Source: Cristatella mucedo
Lineage: Eukaryota > Bryozoa > Phylactolaemata > Cristatellidae
DNA length: 64,000 nt
Direction of reading: 5' to 3'
Assembly (NCBI GenBank): GCA_009760855.2
Contig: WPIO01000040.1
Coordinates: forward strand, 733,501-797,500
Position 1 is the first letter of the stretch, and the number at the start of each line of letters is the position of its first letter. Shown piece after piece: positions 35,633 through 49,236 of this stretch. The notes beneath the pieces were generated by a model that had not been told where the DNA came from, did not search any database, and was given only the letters and a program-made list of their open reading frames with translations. The position numbers and the translations under genes were made by a program.

Positions 35633-35938
35633 TAATTATCGAGTATTAGCCTGGCTCTAGATAAAACCATGTGCGATTTGTCCTAAAATATATCTCCTGG
35701 AGGTAAACATTGCATGCCTATACAATTTCTATAAGATTTTCATAAGCTTATACGATCTCTTCTCTCACTAGTTCTTGCACTAGCTCCAGCAAAGAAATTG
35801 TTATTAGCAGCACAGAAAAAGCATTTCCGGAGAGTGTGATCATGTAATGCTAATGAAACCTAACGCTATAAACACTATTTACCAGGAAGTAGGGGGCAAA
35901 AAGTGCTTACTGTACAGTGATGACATGCCTAGTCTTAC
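35633..35938. other. Intron sequence after E10 of gene B
   Basis: 35860-35935 aligns with 500-577 of gene A (ACCAGGAAGTA, AGTGCTTA). No other feature. Confidence 0.5.
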
Positions 35939-35998
35939 CAGCGTCGTTAACTTTCGGTCTGTAGAATTCATACTGCATACTGTCTGAAGTATGTCTCC
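35939..35998 (-). CDS. MOXD1-like: Gene B exon E10: GDILQTVC micro-exon
   Basis: 60 nt, phase 0 to 0, 20 codons: GDILQTVCSMNSTDRKLTTL. It matches the family block GD-l-t-C-YNT-DR. The intron before it is only 93 nt. Acceptor CTGTAG, donor GTAAGA. Confidence 0.9.
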
Positions 35999-36091
35999 CT
36001 ACAGCCCACGATTGACAATTAATTAATTAGAAAAGCGAGCAAGCATTCAAAAGCTACGGCAATCTCTCTTATAAAGAACTTTATCACTCAC

Positions 36092-36280
36092 CGGAAGTAT
36101 GAGCGTTTCCTTCTCAAGATTCCTCATTTGCTGGTAGGCAAAGTCGTAATAGGGATCTGAAGCCACCACTGGAAGTTGTGTGTTCTGAGAAGACCGGAAG
36201 TGACGCAACGTGATTGCACGTCCCAGAAGATGAGAGTGCAACATCACTGCAAAAGCTCTGATGCCAGTCTCTGGTAGATT
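36092..36280 (-). CDS. MOXD1-like: Gene B exon E9: CuM-site exon with LHSHL
   Basis: 189 nt, phase 0 to 0, 63 codons. It begins NLPETGIRAFAVMLHSHLLG, with the His-Ser-His pair that binds CuM, then ITLRHFR and YYDFAYQQMRNL. Acceptor TTGCAG, donor GTGAGT. Confidence 0.95.
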
Positions 36281-36774
36281 CTGCAATAAAATGGCTATTG
36301 CATAAGCTGGGCGTCTGAGATTAGACTATTCCTCTAGAGTGGAACAACCTTGTGTACAAAATGTGGGTACACCAGAACAACAAAATCATTTGCAAATTTA
36401 CTGTAATGATCACCAATTATTAGAAAAAGTAAGCAGTAACATATATCTTTCACTAATTGTGCAAAATATATCATTGATCGACTAAAGTAACTTGGAATTT
36501 CGACGTTTATAGATGGTTTCATCCAGCGACGTGTCCTTAGTTCCGTGCAAAAAGAGACTTTGCCCTAGCTAAAATGACCTACATGCTAGTTCATCTACTG
36601 CTTTTAAGCAAGAAGCCAAATCTGGTGGTAGTATTAGTTTTACTTATGAATACTTATAAAATGCTGAAACAATTTATCCGATAACTCAAAAGTATAACAT
36701 AAATGTATTTGTATATATGTATGTATTTATGTATGTAACTCCAGAAAGCCACAAAGACTATTTGGGTGTTACAC
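36281..36774. other. Intron 9 of gene B, near E9
   Basis: Aligns with parts of 920-1400 of gene A. Only a short imperfect TATG repeat near 36710-36740. Confidence 0.5.
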
Positions 36775-38694
<1,920 letters not shown>

Positions 38695-39117
38695 CAGATA
38701 TTCTAGTTTGCATACGGAAATATAGAAATGATTTTTAGTGTTAATTACCTTTTTAATTTGATTCCTCTAATCTTGCTACCAGTACGCATTAAATTCATCT
38801 TTTCAAACTGCTACTTAAAGGAATTGTTCAACTTTAAATTTGCTGTTAAAACTTTAGAACAGTGCTTACTTTTAAAGGCAGTGTCTACCTACAAAAAACA
38901 TCAACTTCTGCGTGGAATATGGTCACGCTTCTTATATTAGGTAGAGCTATCATGTAGAGCATGTCCTCTTGACACGAACTCAAAACCGGCTAAGGTTCAT
39001 ACTACAAAGTAAGTGCTCCTTCAGCTACGAGTTAGGTGCTTCCTAAACAGGCATCTGACAAATCCGCAAACATTATTTAACATATATTTTAGTGCTTATA
39101 GATAGCCCAGTCTCTAT

Positions 39118-39160
39118 TGCACACACACACACCAACACACTCTCACACACATACACACTC

Positions 39161-39222
<62 letters not shown>
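39118..39222. repeat. (AC)n(TC)n compound microsatellite
   Basis: Interrupted AC repeats followed by about 30 TC units. Confidence 0.97.
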
Positions 39223-39225
<3 letters not shown>

Positions 39226-39454
39226 GTATTCTGCAGTTGGTGAAAGAAAAAATGTCAGTTTGAATTGTGAAAAAGTGTAAATGCAAGCATGATATAGCGG
39301 TGGGCGAGTAGGAAGCGGGTTATACTTAAATTATAAGCAAGTAAGCTGCACTGGCCGGTTGGCAGCATACCCTAGGCGGTTGAAGAACTCGGAAAGTGTC
39401 CTCGTCTTTAAGGTTCTGTTGCACAAATCATTGACCAGCCCTTGAAATAAGGAA

Positions 39455-40078
39455 CTCATAGTTCGTGCAGAACTCTGCAGCTAGACTCGTCTGTCAAGAG
39501 CGTCAGTGATGCCACATCACTCCACTTCTCGCCGGCATGCACTGGCTACCAATCAAGTAAAGTATCGACTTCAAGTTTATGTCGCTCACTGTTAGTTCCC
39601 TTCATTCTTTTCTCCAGCGTACCTATCGGATCTACTCCCCTAGCATCGCACTACTCGCTTTTCAGAATCTAATCGGTTAGCTATACATAGTACGAACTTT
39701 GAATCCTTTGAAGATCGTGCCTTTAGTTCGTATGCTCTCGAAGCCTGGAAATCACTTTCACCTTGCCTAACGACAGCTCTTGACTTGACCGCCTTCAAGA
39801 GAAACTAAAAAAGCATCTATTTATCACATTACTTAGTGTGGGTTCATGTGATTCGTCTTTTACATGCCTATGCTTGCTGACACTGCACTTGCTACCAGTA
39901 GCAGTACTTGCATGCTGACCCTAGGCATGTCACCCCTAATCTCGTTACCCTGGTTATCATTGAGCATGCAACCACTAACCATTCCATCTCGCTTATTGTG
40001 CAGAAGATTTAATGTGCCTAAAAAAGATTGAGTTCTCTGAGGATGCTATGTTATATATATATTATTTTTATTATTTTT
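39455..40078 (+). mobile_element. LINE family 1, degraded copy
   Basis: GCAGCTAGACTCGTCTGTC, ACTTCTCGCCGGCATGCACT and GAAGATCGTGCCTTTAG follow the family order with many changes; the tail ends in TATATATTATTTTTATT. Confidence 0.82.
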
Positions 40079-40946
40079 CTTTAATTTTCCCTTCAACGTT
40101 TTCAAGTTTGGGAACAGCTTGACATCATTCACATGTCGACTCCGATCGTTGGGATCTTAAGAACTAGAGGCTAGGCATTCAAAGGACTACGTACGTTTAG
40201 ACAGGGACACAGATAAAAGACTCGAGTAAGACCACATCCTAGTAAAAATTGCACAATGCCACATTGAATTTAATAATGCGGAATTAGTTTAGATAGGTAT
40301 ACCGGAGCAAGAGACTGGAAAAATTTAAATGTTTGTCATAGAACATTGACGTCATCTGGCTGGTATCGTCGCATGACTAGACAAACGCCATCACACTTAG
40401 CGTCATCACAGTGCTCGATCGGCAGCCAGTTCAGACTTTCGGTAGATAATTATCTTGTTATTGACATAGCAAATGATTTTATTTATACAACGGTCTTGAC
40501 AGCCACGCCTCCAAGTGTAGCTGCCAGTTTGTGCCCCAACTTTAAGTGGGTTACTTCACTAGACGGAAGACTTACAATTGATGAGCTGCAGACGTATAGT
40601 GGTAACATTACAAATGAACGTACCTGCTCGGCTGCTGAGTCCAACAATGTAATTTGACATACGGGCATGTTCATTAGATGTAAAGTAACCAGTTCTGACA
40701 ACATAGTTACGCAAAGCGTCATATCGCATGCAATTCGCATGCTGAACAAGCTGACTGTTTTGTTACTTGATTGACTAATTAAAAGAACTATGAACAGTAG
40801 AATGTTAAACGTAAACCCATATTCAAAAGCACGATATTGCTAAGTGCAAAAAATTGGAAAAACTGCTGCAAACTTAAACTTTTTATTACGAGTACATCAG
40901 TGGAATTTCCTGCATATCTTAAAGAAGTAGCTGCAGAAATATTTAC
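40079..40946. other. Intron 8 of gene B, near E8
   Basis: Aligns with 3200-3765 of gene A. It contains TGACGTCA at 40347-40354. No exon called. Confidence 0.5.
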
Positions 40947-41110
40947 CTTTGAACTTAAGCAATTGTTCGTACAATAGCCACCAACGTTCATGGAACCGGT
41001 GTTTGGAGGAATTAATAATCCTTGAACGATTCCTACTTGTAGGACTCCAGCATCATTGGGCCTAAGCCGTTTAGTAGCCTTGAAACGCATATAAGATGCG
41101 TCCGTTCGAC
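40947..41110 (-). CDS. MOXD1-like: Gene B exon E8: start of Cu2 monooxygenase C-domain
   Basis: 164 nt, phase 1 to 0. With the split Gly it reads GRTDASYMRFKATKRLRP, DAGVLQVG, IPPNTGSMNVGGYC and NNC: the family's AG-lxxG, IPP and GxC...C elements. Acceptor CTGTAG, donor GTAAAT. Confidence 0.93.
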
Positions 41111-41369
41111 CTACAGAGTAATGGAACATATTTTTGAGTTTCTCATTGATGGCAGTTTTACGAAACATGAGTGTTAAACAAGACACAGAGTGTGGGCTCA
41201 GCCGGCATCGTACGACACATCACAGCAACCTTTGATGATAAGAACATGCTTAAGTCAATGTAAATCACAGTTATCATCACCACTGTCAAAGGTATAGGCC
41301 ATTTGATTGTACGGTATCGATTTCTTAGCAGCCGATAAAGACTCGGCAGTGATCTCTTATGGCAGCAGT

Positions 41370-41464
41370 TTATAGTTGTCCCAAGAATCTCCTGATGCAG
41401 TACTCATTCCAACAATTCCAATAACAATGGCCACAAGGAGCGGGGCGTCGGTTGCTGAGGCATT
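41370..41464 (-). other. Candidate alternative terminal exon in intron 7 of gene B
   Basis: After a good acceptor (TCTCACAG) an open frame in phase 1, the phase left by E7, reads CLSNRRPAPCGHC and on to a TAA after 30 codons. The same acceptor position, frame and stop are kept in copy A at 4198-4283. Nothing shows that it is spliced in. If used it would make a form lacking the whole C-domain. Confidence 0.3.
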
Positions 41465-41703
41465 CTGTGAGACAACGAGTATGCAAGCTCTTGCAGCCTA
41501 ACAGAAAACCTTAGCCTTTTATTTAAGCCAACCACCTAAAATACTTTGATAACCCTGCTATTTTTTAACTGATATTAATGTTTGCAAAAGCAATAACACG
41601 ATCCTCTTACTGACAATGCATCACGAACCTATTCATTTAATCGCAAGATCGCTAATAAATCGATCTACCATAACATTATCGGCTGTCTTAAGCAAGCTGT
41701 TAT

Positions 41704-41808
41704 ATATAGATATAATATATGCTATATATATTGTATATGCTTTATATGCTATATATACATATATATGCTTCGTATGCTATATATATATATATATATATAT
41801 ATATGCTT

Positions 41809-41842
<34 letters not shown>
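41704..41842. repeat. Imperfect (AT)n with TATGCT interruptions
   Basis: AT tracts separated by repeated ATATGCT(A/T) units, which looks like a higher-order repeat. Confidence 0.9.
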
Positions 41843-41844
<2 letters not shown>

Positions 41845-41870
41845 AAGCCAGCTTCCATGTGCCCATGCTG

Positions 41871-42018
41871 ATTTGGTCCAGTGGTTAACGTGCTCGCCCT
41901 GACCAAGGTCTCGTTGAGGTCTTGGGATCGGGCTCCGAGGCGTAGTTGAAGTGCAAAAACAGAAATCAAGTTCTACTGGGGCTTTATACAAATAAATTGT
42001 ATTGTTTTTTTTATTATT
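41871..42018 (+). mobile_element. tRNA-derived SINE family 2, plus-strand copy
   Basis: A box TTGGTCCAGTGGTTAACG, degenerate B box GGGATCGGGCTCC, then a tail ATCAAGTTCTACTGGGGC and TTTATACAAATAAATT, similar to the LINE family 1 3' end. It ends in a T-rich stretch. Confidence 0.8.
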
Positions 42019-42379
42019 AACAGTGTGAGTAAATTTGGGGGAGTTTATGAGGTACTGATAAACTGACACACACTTGAAGAGGAAAACTAAAAAGTAACAA
42101 AACTAACATCTTGCTTGTCCTGAGATTGATTTTACCATTTAATTCCCACTTCTAATCTATTAAAGCAATTCAGCAGCACCACTTTCTAAATCAATGAGAT
42201 AGTAACTGCAGAAACTTTACGAATATAGTTTAATATCAATAGTCTCTAGGTCACGAGAAGAAGAATACTAGTAATTAGTCTGGTCCTTCTCCACGTATGA
42301 CAAAAATGATCCAGCAGCCACTTTGAAGCGAGGTCGGAAGCTATTAGATGATTTAGCTTAAATATACATAAACATTTGT
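42019..42379. other. No feature seen
   Basis: Intron 7 of gene B between a SINE and a GC-rich block. Nothing recognised. Confidence 0.5.
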
Positions 42380-43380
42380 TACAGATTTGCTGACGTCTCA
42401 CCCCTGTATTCAGTATCTTGCACCTGCAACTCCTCTATATGTCTAACGTCAACACCGAAGCCGTCGGCGACATCCCTCGGCCAGGGTCGGTGGACGTCAT
42501 CGGTGACCTGGCAGCCTGCCACTCCATCTGGGAGTGGGCTTAGCAGGCCCGGCCAGTTAGCAGTGTCCGTAGACCCTGACGGCTTCGAGCACTCGGTCGT
42601 GCTGCGAGTGACGATCACAAAGCTGCATTAGTTCGCTAGTTCCCGAATGAAAATCCGGGCTTAAAGGGGCCCAGCCGGCACAGGGCAGGGTCTGCCGCTG
42701 CCTGGCCACGGACAGATTCGCCACCTGCACTTGCTACCAGGTAACGGGTCTTGGCCTGACGTTCCGGGCATGGCCGTCCATCCATCTAGTGCCCCTGGAC
42801 ATGCTCCCAGTAGCTGCCGCTAGCAGATGGTCATATCCTGAGGCGGTTTCCAGCTGGGGTGGTTACCATTTTTGTAGCACGGAGGCAGAGATTGTTTGCC
42901 ACGTGCTGAGCGAATGCCAGCCGAAGCTGCATGCAATCACGGCTTGACATAACATGATTCTGGGCCGCATATTAGGAGCTCTTCCGGACACCGTGTTCAC
43001 CAGCATGTCGGTGCCCCTCGCCCTTCTGCTTGTCGGTGGTCCCACTCTCAAGCCGGACCCGGAATAGATAATGGTACAGATATGACAATTGTTGATGTGA
43101 TGGTGAGGTTCAACGGCAGCAAGAATGCTCCGGTGGTGGGACAATGCTGACAGCTATCTGGCCATAGCCCGGTATTTTCTAACCAGTGCCTATCTACCGA
43201 ACAGCAACGATTGTCTGGGGCACTTCGGCATTGCAAGCACGGAGTGAAGGGCACTTCGGTGGCTGCTTGTACACAAAAGCCATTACCAGTTCGGAAACCG
43301 TGTGGTCCCTGCTCCTGAACCATGACTCACAGATAACACCAACGACACGGGAGCATGGCGTGGCCGGCTAACTTATGTAT
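42380..43380 (+). mobile_element. Degraded RLE-type (R2/NeSL-like) LINE, C-terminal part
   Basis: GC-rich island in AT-rich intron. At 42860-43060 the plus frame reads CSTEAEIVCHVLSECQPKLH, then HNMILGRILGALPD, resembling the Cys-His motif and following helix (HVL..C......RH..) downstream of the RT in R2-type elements. Stops interrupt the frame. The part 42380-42800 is of the same composition but I cannot match it. Confidence 0.5.
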
Positions 43381-43639
43381 GCACCTTTACAATATTATTA
43401 AATCTTAATGTATACATATGCCGACGTTTGGTGGGTGCGGCAGCATTAAATGGGGCTCAAAAATTCAAGTAACTAGTCTACATGATTCACATTGTTAGCT
43501 GAGTTTCACAGATGAAGGTGAAATAATGCTAAGGCCTGATGCGTTTCTATTGTAAAATAAGTGAACAGAGACTCTGCTAGTTGTTTAATCCTCAAGGTCG
43601 TACCAATCGATCCTAGCAAAGGCCAAATCTAGCTACTAT

Positions 43640-45174
43640 AAAAACATAGTTGCATTGCAGATGCACATTCCAAAAATGCTGATGTCGACGACCAACCATC
43701 TCCTCAACCACTCCCAGATTAGCTCCTTACCTGGTGATCCTTGTGATAATCTAGCCGATCGTTTCTCTCCATTCTTTGTGCAGAAGATAGACAGAGAGTG
43801 CATCCCTGCGATGGCAGCATACCCCCTAGAATGATGTCTCTCAATTCCTGGCTGCACCTCAATGTCTACATTTAGGCAGGTCACTAGTAAATCGCGTCCT
43901 AAACTTCATATCCCAATAAAAGAATACGACAAGTCCTTTGGACCCTATTTCCACTGTCCCGCTCCCACATTGCATCGATCTGCTGCTGCCACGCCTAACT
44001 AACATCTTTAATATGTCATTAGCCTTAGCTCATATCCCAGGATGTTCAAAAAACGCTGTAGTCAGGCCAATTTTCAAAAAAGCCACAGAAGACCGAGAGA
44101 ACTTGAGCAACTACCATACAGTCTCCCTTCTATCATTCCTATCAAAGACACGAGAACGAGTGGTGGCAGATCGGCTGAGCTCATGCATTTAAACTTTAAA
44201 CCTTGCTCGTAAGTTGCAGTCTGGCTGTAGAGCTAATCATTCCACAGAATCAGCATTGCTAGTGGTGTAAAACGATCGACTTAGGAATGCAGACATGGGA
44301 AAACAACTCTCCTTGTTTGGCTCGATGTTTCGGCAGTTTTTGATCCTATTGATCATCAACTTCTTCTCGAGCGAATCTCCTCTCATCTGGGCATCACTGG
44401 CACTACTCTGCAACAGATCAGGTCTTATTTCACTGGGAGAATCCAGAGTATTGACGAGAATGGACAAAGACCATCCGAGGCACCTCTGAAATACTGGATA
44501 CATCAGGGCTCCGTTCTAGGTCCGGCTCTCTTCACGGTTAATACTCTGCCTCTTGCTGATGTGATCACCAAGCACAATCTAGGCTTTCACTTCAATGCGG
44601 ATGACACTCAGTTGTACCTTTGCTTTAATCCCTCCCTGGCTACAAGCACCTCAAATTCTCTCAACTCACTTGCTGCATGCATTGCTGACATCAACACATG
44701 GATGGCAGCAAATTTTCTAAAACTAAACGATGATAAAACTAACTTACTGGATATGGGCAAACCAAGTGCGATTCAGAAATCGGAAAGGCTGACGCTCAAA
44801 ATCGGCTCTGTCAGCAAAGCTCCTGTTGAATCTGCACGACATATAGGTGTCATGTTCGAAATTGACCTTTCGTTAGACGACCACATCAGCTCCACAGTCA
44901 AGTCTGCTTACTTTCAGCTACATAACATTGCTAAAATTCGGGCTTGTTTAGATAAGGATACTACGTCTAAGCAGGTTCATGCATTTTTGACATCTGTCTT
45001 GACTTCTGTAACTCATTGCTTTGTGGCCTACCGGCATGAGCACTCAGGCACTTGCAGCTCGTGCCAAACTCTGCTGATAGGCTTGTCACTCGTGACAGTC
45101 ACGCCACGCCGTTGCCACGTGACACCACTTCTCGTCGACCTTTAGTAGCTCCCAGTCAAGCAAAGGATCGACTT
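43640..45174 (+). mobile_element. LINE family 1, longest copy (RT domain), 5' part
   Basis: Runs from the linker before the RT (ADRFSPFFVQKIDREC) through NAVVRPIFKKATEDRENLSN and VSLLSFLSKT, past frameshifts, to HQGSVLGPALFT and the catalytic box, which reads FNADDTQLYL where family members have YADD. Frame 44561-45145 is open but the element is broken. It continues at 45519 after a nested insertion. Confidence 0.92.
45170..45174. repeat. Target site duplication GACTT (left copy)
   Basis: GACTT at 45170-45174 recurs at 45519-45523, flanking the nested LINE. Removing one copy restores the host element's ATCGACTTCAA context. Confidence 0.8.
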
Positions 45175-45518
45175 ATAATAACAATAGTAATGCACTTGAT
45201 AAAGCGCCCTCAGAGAACTCAGTCTCTTTCTAGGCGCTTTACATTTACTGCAAAGGGAAACGTAATTGAATGGTAAGTAAAATTATGCCTGAAAAACAAA
45301 CAAGATGAATAACATGGTTAGATGCGACATGCACAGGGTCAGCATACAAATGTGGTTAGCGGCAGCATGCACAGTGTCAGCACGCATAAGCACGTGAAGG
45401 ACGAATCACAGGGACCCACTAAATGCTGTCCTAAATAGGTGTGTTTTTAAGTTCCTTTTAAATGTGGTCAGGTCAAGGGATGTTCTGACGCAGGTCGGGA
45501 GGGAGTTCCACGCTTGGG
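45175..45518 (-). mobile_element. LINE family 1, nested minus-strand insertion
   Basis: 344 bp, 5'-truncated, with the (TAA)-type tail at the low-coordinate end. It starts in the AWNSLP region of the RT frame. The first 98 bp of its tail are identical to 102-199. Confidence 0.93.
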
Positions 45519-46030
45519 GACTTCAAAGTTCTATCGCTCACTTCTAGGTCCCTCCATTTTTTGGCTCCAGCAAATCTATCAGATCTACTCCCCCAATAGT
45601 CCAAGCAGCGTATCACCAGCTATTCTGAATCTAGCTGTTTGCCAATACCTGATACAAACCTCAAATGCTTTGGAGACCGTGCGTTTAGTTAGTATGCTCC
45701 CACAGCCTGGAAATAACTCTCAACTTGCGTCACAACATCCACTGACTTGACCAAACTTAAAAAGAACTTAAAACACCCCTATTTAGGACAGCGTTTAGTG
45801 GGTCTCTGTGATTGGTCCTTCATTTACTAATGAGTGCTGACACTATGCATGCTGCCACTAACCATATTTGCATGCTGACCCTGTGCATGTCACCCCTAAC
45901 CATTTTATTCATGATCTATATCAAGCATGATATACACTCACCATTCGATCGTGTTTCCTTTGCAGAAAGTGTAAAAGGCCTAGAAATAGATTGAGTTCTT
46001 GGAGGGAGCTTTATTAAGTGTACTATTATA
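45519..46030 (+). mobile_element. LINE family 1, 3' part of the interrupted copy
   Basis: Resumes at CTTCAAAGTTCTATCGCTCA (the KVLSLTF block), has the last RT codons and 3' UTR, and ends at TTTATTAAGTGTACTATTAT. Confidence 0.9.
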
Positions 46031-46467
46031 AGCTGGAGATGTACATGCATAAGCAATAACTGACTAAAGTCATTGAAAAATTTCCCCTTTGGGTCCTTTA
46101 TATTATGTGCAGCTTGAAATACACGAATTATATGCTCCTTGCCGAGTAAGTGATTCTCAACTATTCGGATGCAATTACAATTATAGTTAATTATTTTTTT
46201 CATTCTCGATTATTGTAATCAAGATGTGATCCAAACTGGAGATAGCAAAACCATTGTGAGCATATTCATTGTATAGTCGTATTACGTAGTTGAACGTCAC
46301 CTTGAGGCATGAATTTGTGCTAAATGAAATAGAACAGTTCTTTCTCCTAGTACAGTTGCTTTTTTCACTATAGCACTAACCAGCATTTGCCTACCACCAG
46401 TAGGCATGCAGGCAGCATTGAATGAAAACCGTTACCCAATAGCCATCAATTCAAGTTAATAGCTCAC

Positions 46468-46570
46468 CTGATTGCCTCTGTACGTTGTTGTAATGAGTCT
46501 GAGTTAGAATATATTCTGGTCCATGCGACCCTCCGAAGGGCAAACCAGCTTCGCTGGGTAGCACGTAAGC
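46468..46570 (-). CDS. MOXD1-like: Gene B exon E7: third CuH ligand, QTHYNN
   Basis: 103 nt, phase 0 to 1. It encodes AYVLPSEAGLPFGG and YILTQTHYNN; the HY histidine is the third CuH ligand of the family. Donor GTGAGC. Its paralog is 6089-6191. Confidence 0.93.
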
Positions 46571-47284
46571 CTATGCAAGCAGGACCAAAACGCATGCTGC
46601 ACGGAATTTAAAAGACGGGTTGTATTCACAATTCGTGTTAACTTGCAGGGAAAATTGCTGCCCTTGTCAATTTAATCCCTATTCGGATGCACAGGACTGC
46701 GTTTATCAGATAAGTTCTGTCAGCAAAACTCCTTCTATGGCTATATGTGCCTACATGTTGCTATGTTTTATGAAAGATGCAACAGCAGCAACTTGAGCGA
46801 ACAGGGGCTAACAACGATGTCCGGGATTTTTAGCACCGCTTATAAAAAATGAAGAAAAAAGATTCGGTATATTAACTAAGTAAAGAAATAATTTATTTAT
46901 TATATAATTATTTATACATGTTTTTATTTATTAAGTTGGATTTATTTAAGAAAGGTACCCTAAGCAATGTTTTATCTTTTTTGCTTTGCTGGTTATCTTT
47001 TTTCCGGCTTTCCTTGGATGCTAATAGAATTCATTACGAGAAAATCTGAATACCCAATCTGGTTGTAATTTTAAACTACGTATTTTCGGTTTTTTATAAA
47101 AAGGCTTCCGGCCAACTTCTTTAATCTATCCATATTCTGTGAGAGAAAATAGTCCTTAGAAATCCTAGCAACCTTGATTACTATTCTTAAGTCTTTTGTG
47201 GTTTTATTCTAAAGAAGGCAATCGTCAAAACGTCTACAAATAGGCAGTGAAAGCGCCAGCAAGCTGCACAGACTATGTTCCAAA
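46571..47284. other. Intron 6 of gene B, near E7
   Basis: Aligns with 6200-6350 of gene A near the exon, then AT-rich unique sequence. Nothing called. Confidence 0.5.
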
Positions 47285-47289
47285 GTAGT

Positions 47290-47370
<81 letters not shown>

Positions 47371-47389
47371 TAGTGTAGTAGTAGTAGTG
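47285..47389. repeat. (GTA)n microsatellite, about 34 units
   Basis: Near-perfect GTA repeats; the last part is interrupted by GTGTAGTGTA. Confidence 0.97.
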
Positions 47390-48270
47390 GTGCAGCCAAC
47401 AAACTCTTTCGCCTGTGAGGCAAGACTTGCTGCGACGTGTTGGTCTATTCAATTTATTTTTTTAATTTCATTTTTTTAATTTTTGAATCGTAATTATAAT
47501 TTTTGTTTTGTATTAATTTTCATGTTGGTGTTTCTGGATTCGCGATTACTGGGATAATCTAGTGCAACCCTACTGCTTTTATTTCAGACAAGGTCGACGG
47601 TTGCTCAGCGAGTGTTCCACCGTTTCTTTCTTTGTTACGGTTGGACGAGGCGGAGGGATAGGGGTCACTTCCCAGGTTACTGCCCCTCTGTAGATGGCAG
47701 GGTAATTTTACTAAAACCACTTTGCCAGCTACCCCGCCACTGGCCCAATAAATACAAACGAAGGAGCGTGAACGTAAGTCACTTGAGGATTTCGGGTAAG
47801 ATGATTGAATGAATCTCACTGGGCGTTCCAGCCAAAGCCTTCATTACGAATTGGTAAAGAAATCAGTACATATCATTTAGAAAGCTGTTAAAATTCAACT
47901 TGAAATTTTTCTTACGTAAATTCATAGAAACATCAGTACAGGTGTTATTATTCTATAAGTTTGAAGGTTGAGCGTTTAATTTTTGGCTTCTCAAATTTAT
48001 TAAAAATCTAAATTGGATTATGCAAATGAAATCTGTGACTTCCTTTAACCTACTTTTTGAGCCAATAAAATTACAAAAACTCAGGCTACACCTACCGATG
48101 TGCTTGAAAATTTACTTTATACAGATAATTATCCATTTATTTCACGTCAAAGCTATCCTGAAATCACCCTGATAAACAGGCAATCAAGAATAAGTCTACC
48201 GGAACCTACTTATAAGTTTAGTTATTTCATTCAATAAAGTCTTCAAGACGTATTTTCGACGATGCGTTTT
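47390..48270. other. Intron 6 of gene B, unique part
   Basis: No repeats recognised. The overlapping frames at 47559-47819 have no signature. Confidence 0.5.
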
Positions 48271-49236
48271 ATAATAATAATAATAATAATAATATTGCAC
48301 TTGATAAAGCGCCCTCAGAGAACTTAATCTCTTTCTAGGCGCTTTACATTTGCTGCAAAGTGATACGCAATAGAATAGTAAGTAAAATCATGCTTGAAAA
48401 ACAAACAAAATGAATAACATGGTTAGGGGTTACATGCACTGGGTCAGCATGCAAATGTGGTTAGTGGCAGCATGAACAGTGTCAGCACGCATAAGCACAT
48501 CGAGGACGAATCACAAGGACCCACTAAATGCTGTCCTAAATAGGTATGTTTTTAAGTTTCTTTTAAATGTGGTCAGGTCAGGGGATGTTCTGATGCAGGT
48601 CGGAGGGAGTTCCAGGCTGTGGGAGCATACGAGCTAAATGCACGGTCTCCAAAGGATTTAAGGTTTGTACGAGGTATTTCTAGACTGTTGGATTCCGAAA
48701 AGCGAGTGGTACGATGCTTTGCCTGATGGGGTAGTATCTCTGAAAGATAGGCTGGAGCCATAGAATGAAGAGACCTAAAAGTGAGCGACAAAACCTTGAA
48801 GTCAATCTGTTGCTTGACTGGTAACCAGTGCAGGTCGGCGAGAAGTGGAGTAATGTGGCAACTGCGACGCTCACGACAGACAAGCCTAGCTGCAGAGTTT
48901 TGCACCAGCTGCAATCGCCTGATCGCACATGCTGGTAGGCCAGTAAGCAGTGAGTTGCAGAAGTCGAGACGAGATGTCACGAATGCATGGACCAACTTGG
49001 ACGTGGTATCCTTATCTAAACAAGCCCTAATTTTAGCAATGTTATGAAGCTGAAAATAGGCTGATTTGACTGTGGAGCTGATGTGGTCGTCTAACGAGAG
49101 GTCGCTTTGGAATATGACACCTAGATTTCGAGCTGATGCAACTGGAGATATGCTGGCAGAGCCAATTTTGAAAGTCAGCCTTTCCAATTTCTGAATAACA
49201 CTAGGTTTGCCCATAACTAGTAAGTTAGTTTTATTT
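48271..49236 (-). mobile_element. LINE family 1, least decayed 5'-truncated copy
   Basis: (TAA)n tail at 48273-48298, full 3' UTR, and an uninterrupted minus frame 49214-48573 of 213 codons with ARNLGVIFQSDLSLDDHISS, SRLDFCNSLLTGLPACAIRR and DLHWLPVKQQIDFKVL. A one-base change near AWNSLRPASEHP shifts the frame at its end. Probably a recent insertion. Confidence 0.94.

Noticed and set aside
39118-39222. CRISPR-like array of short repeats
   Set aside because: Simple-sequence microsatellite with no spacers; the genome is eukaryotic.
44561-45145. Host protein-coding gene of 194 codons
   Set aside because: It is the reverse-transcriptase part of a LINE, with a mutated catalytic box and frameshifts on both sides.
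48573-49214. Host protein-coding gene of 213 codons
   Set aside because: Same LINE family, 5'-truncated, followed by the family's 3' UTR and (TAA)n tail.
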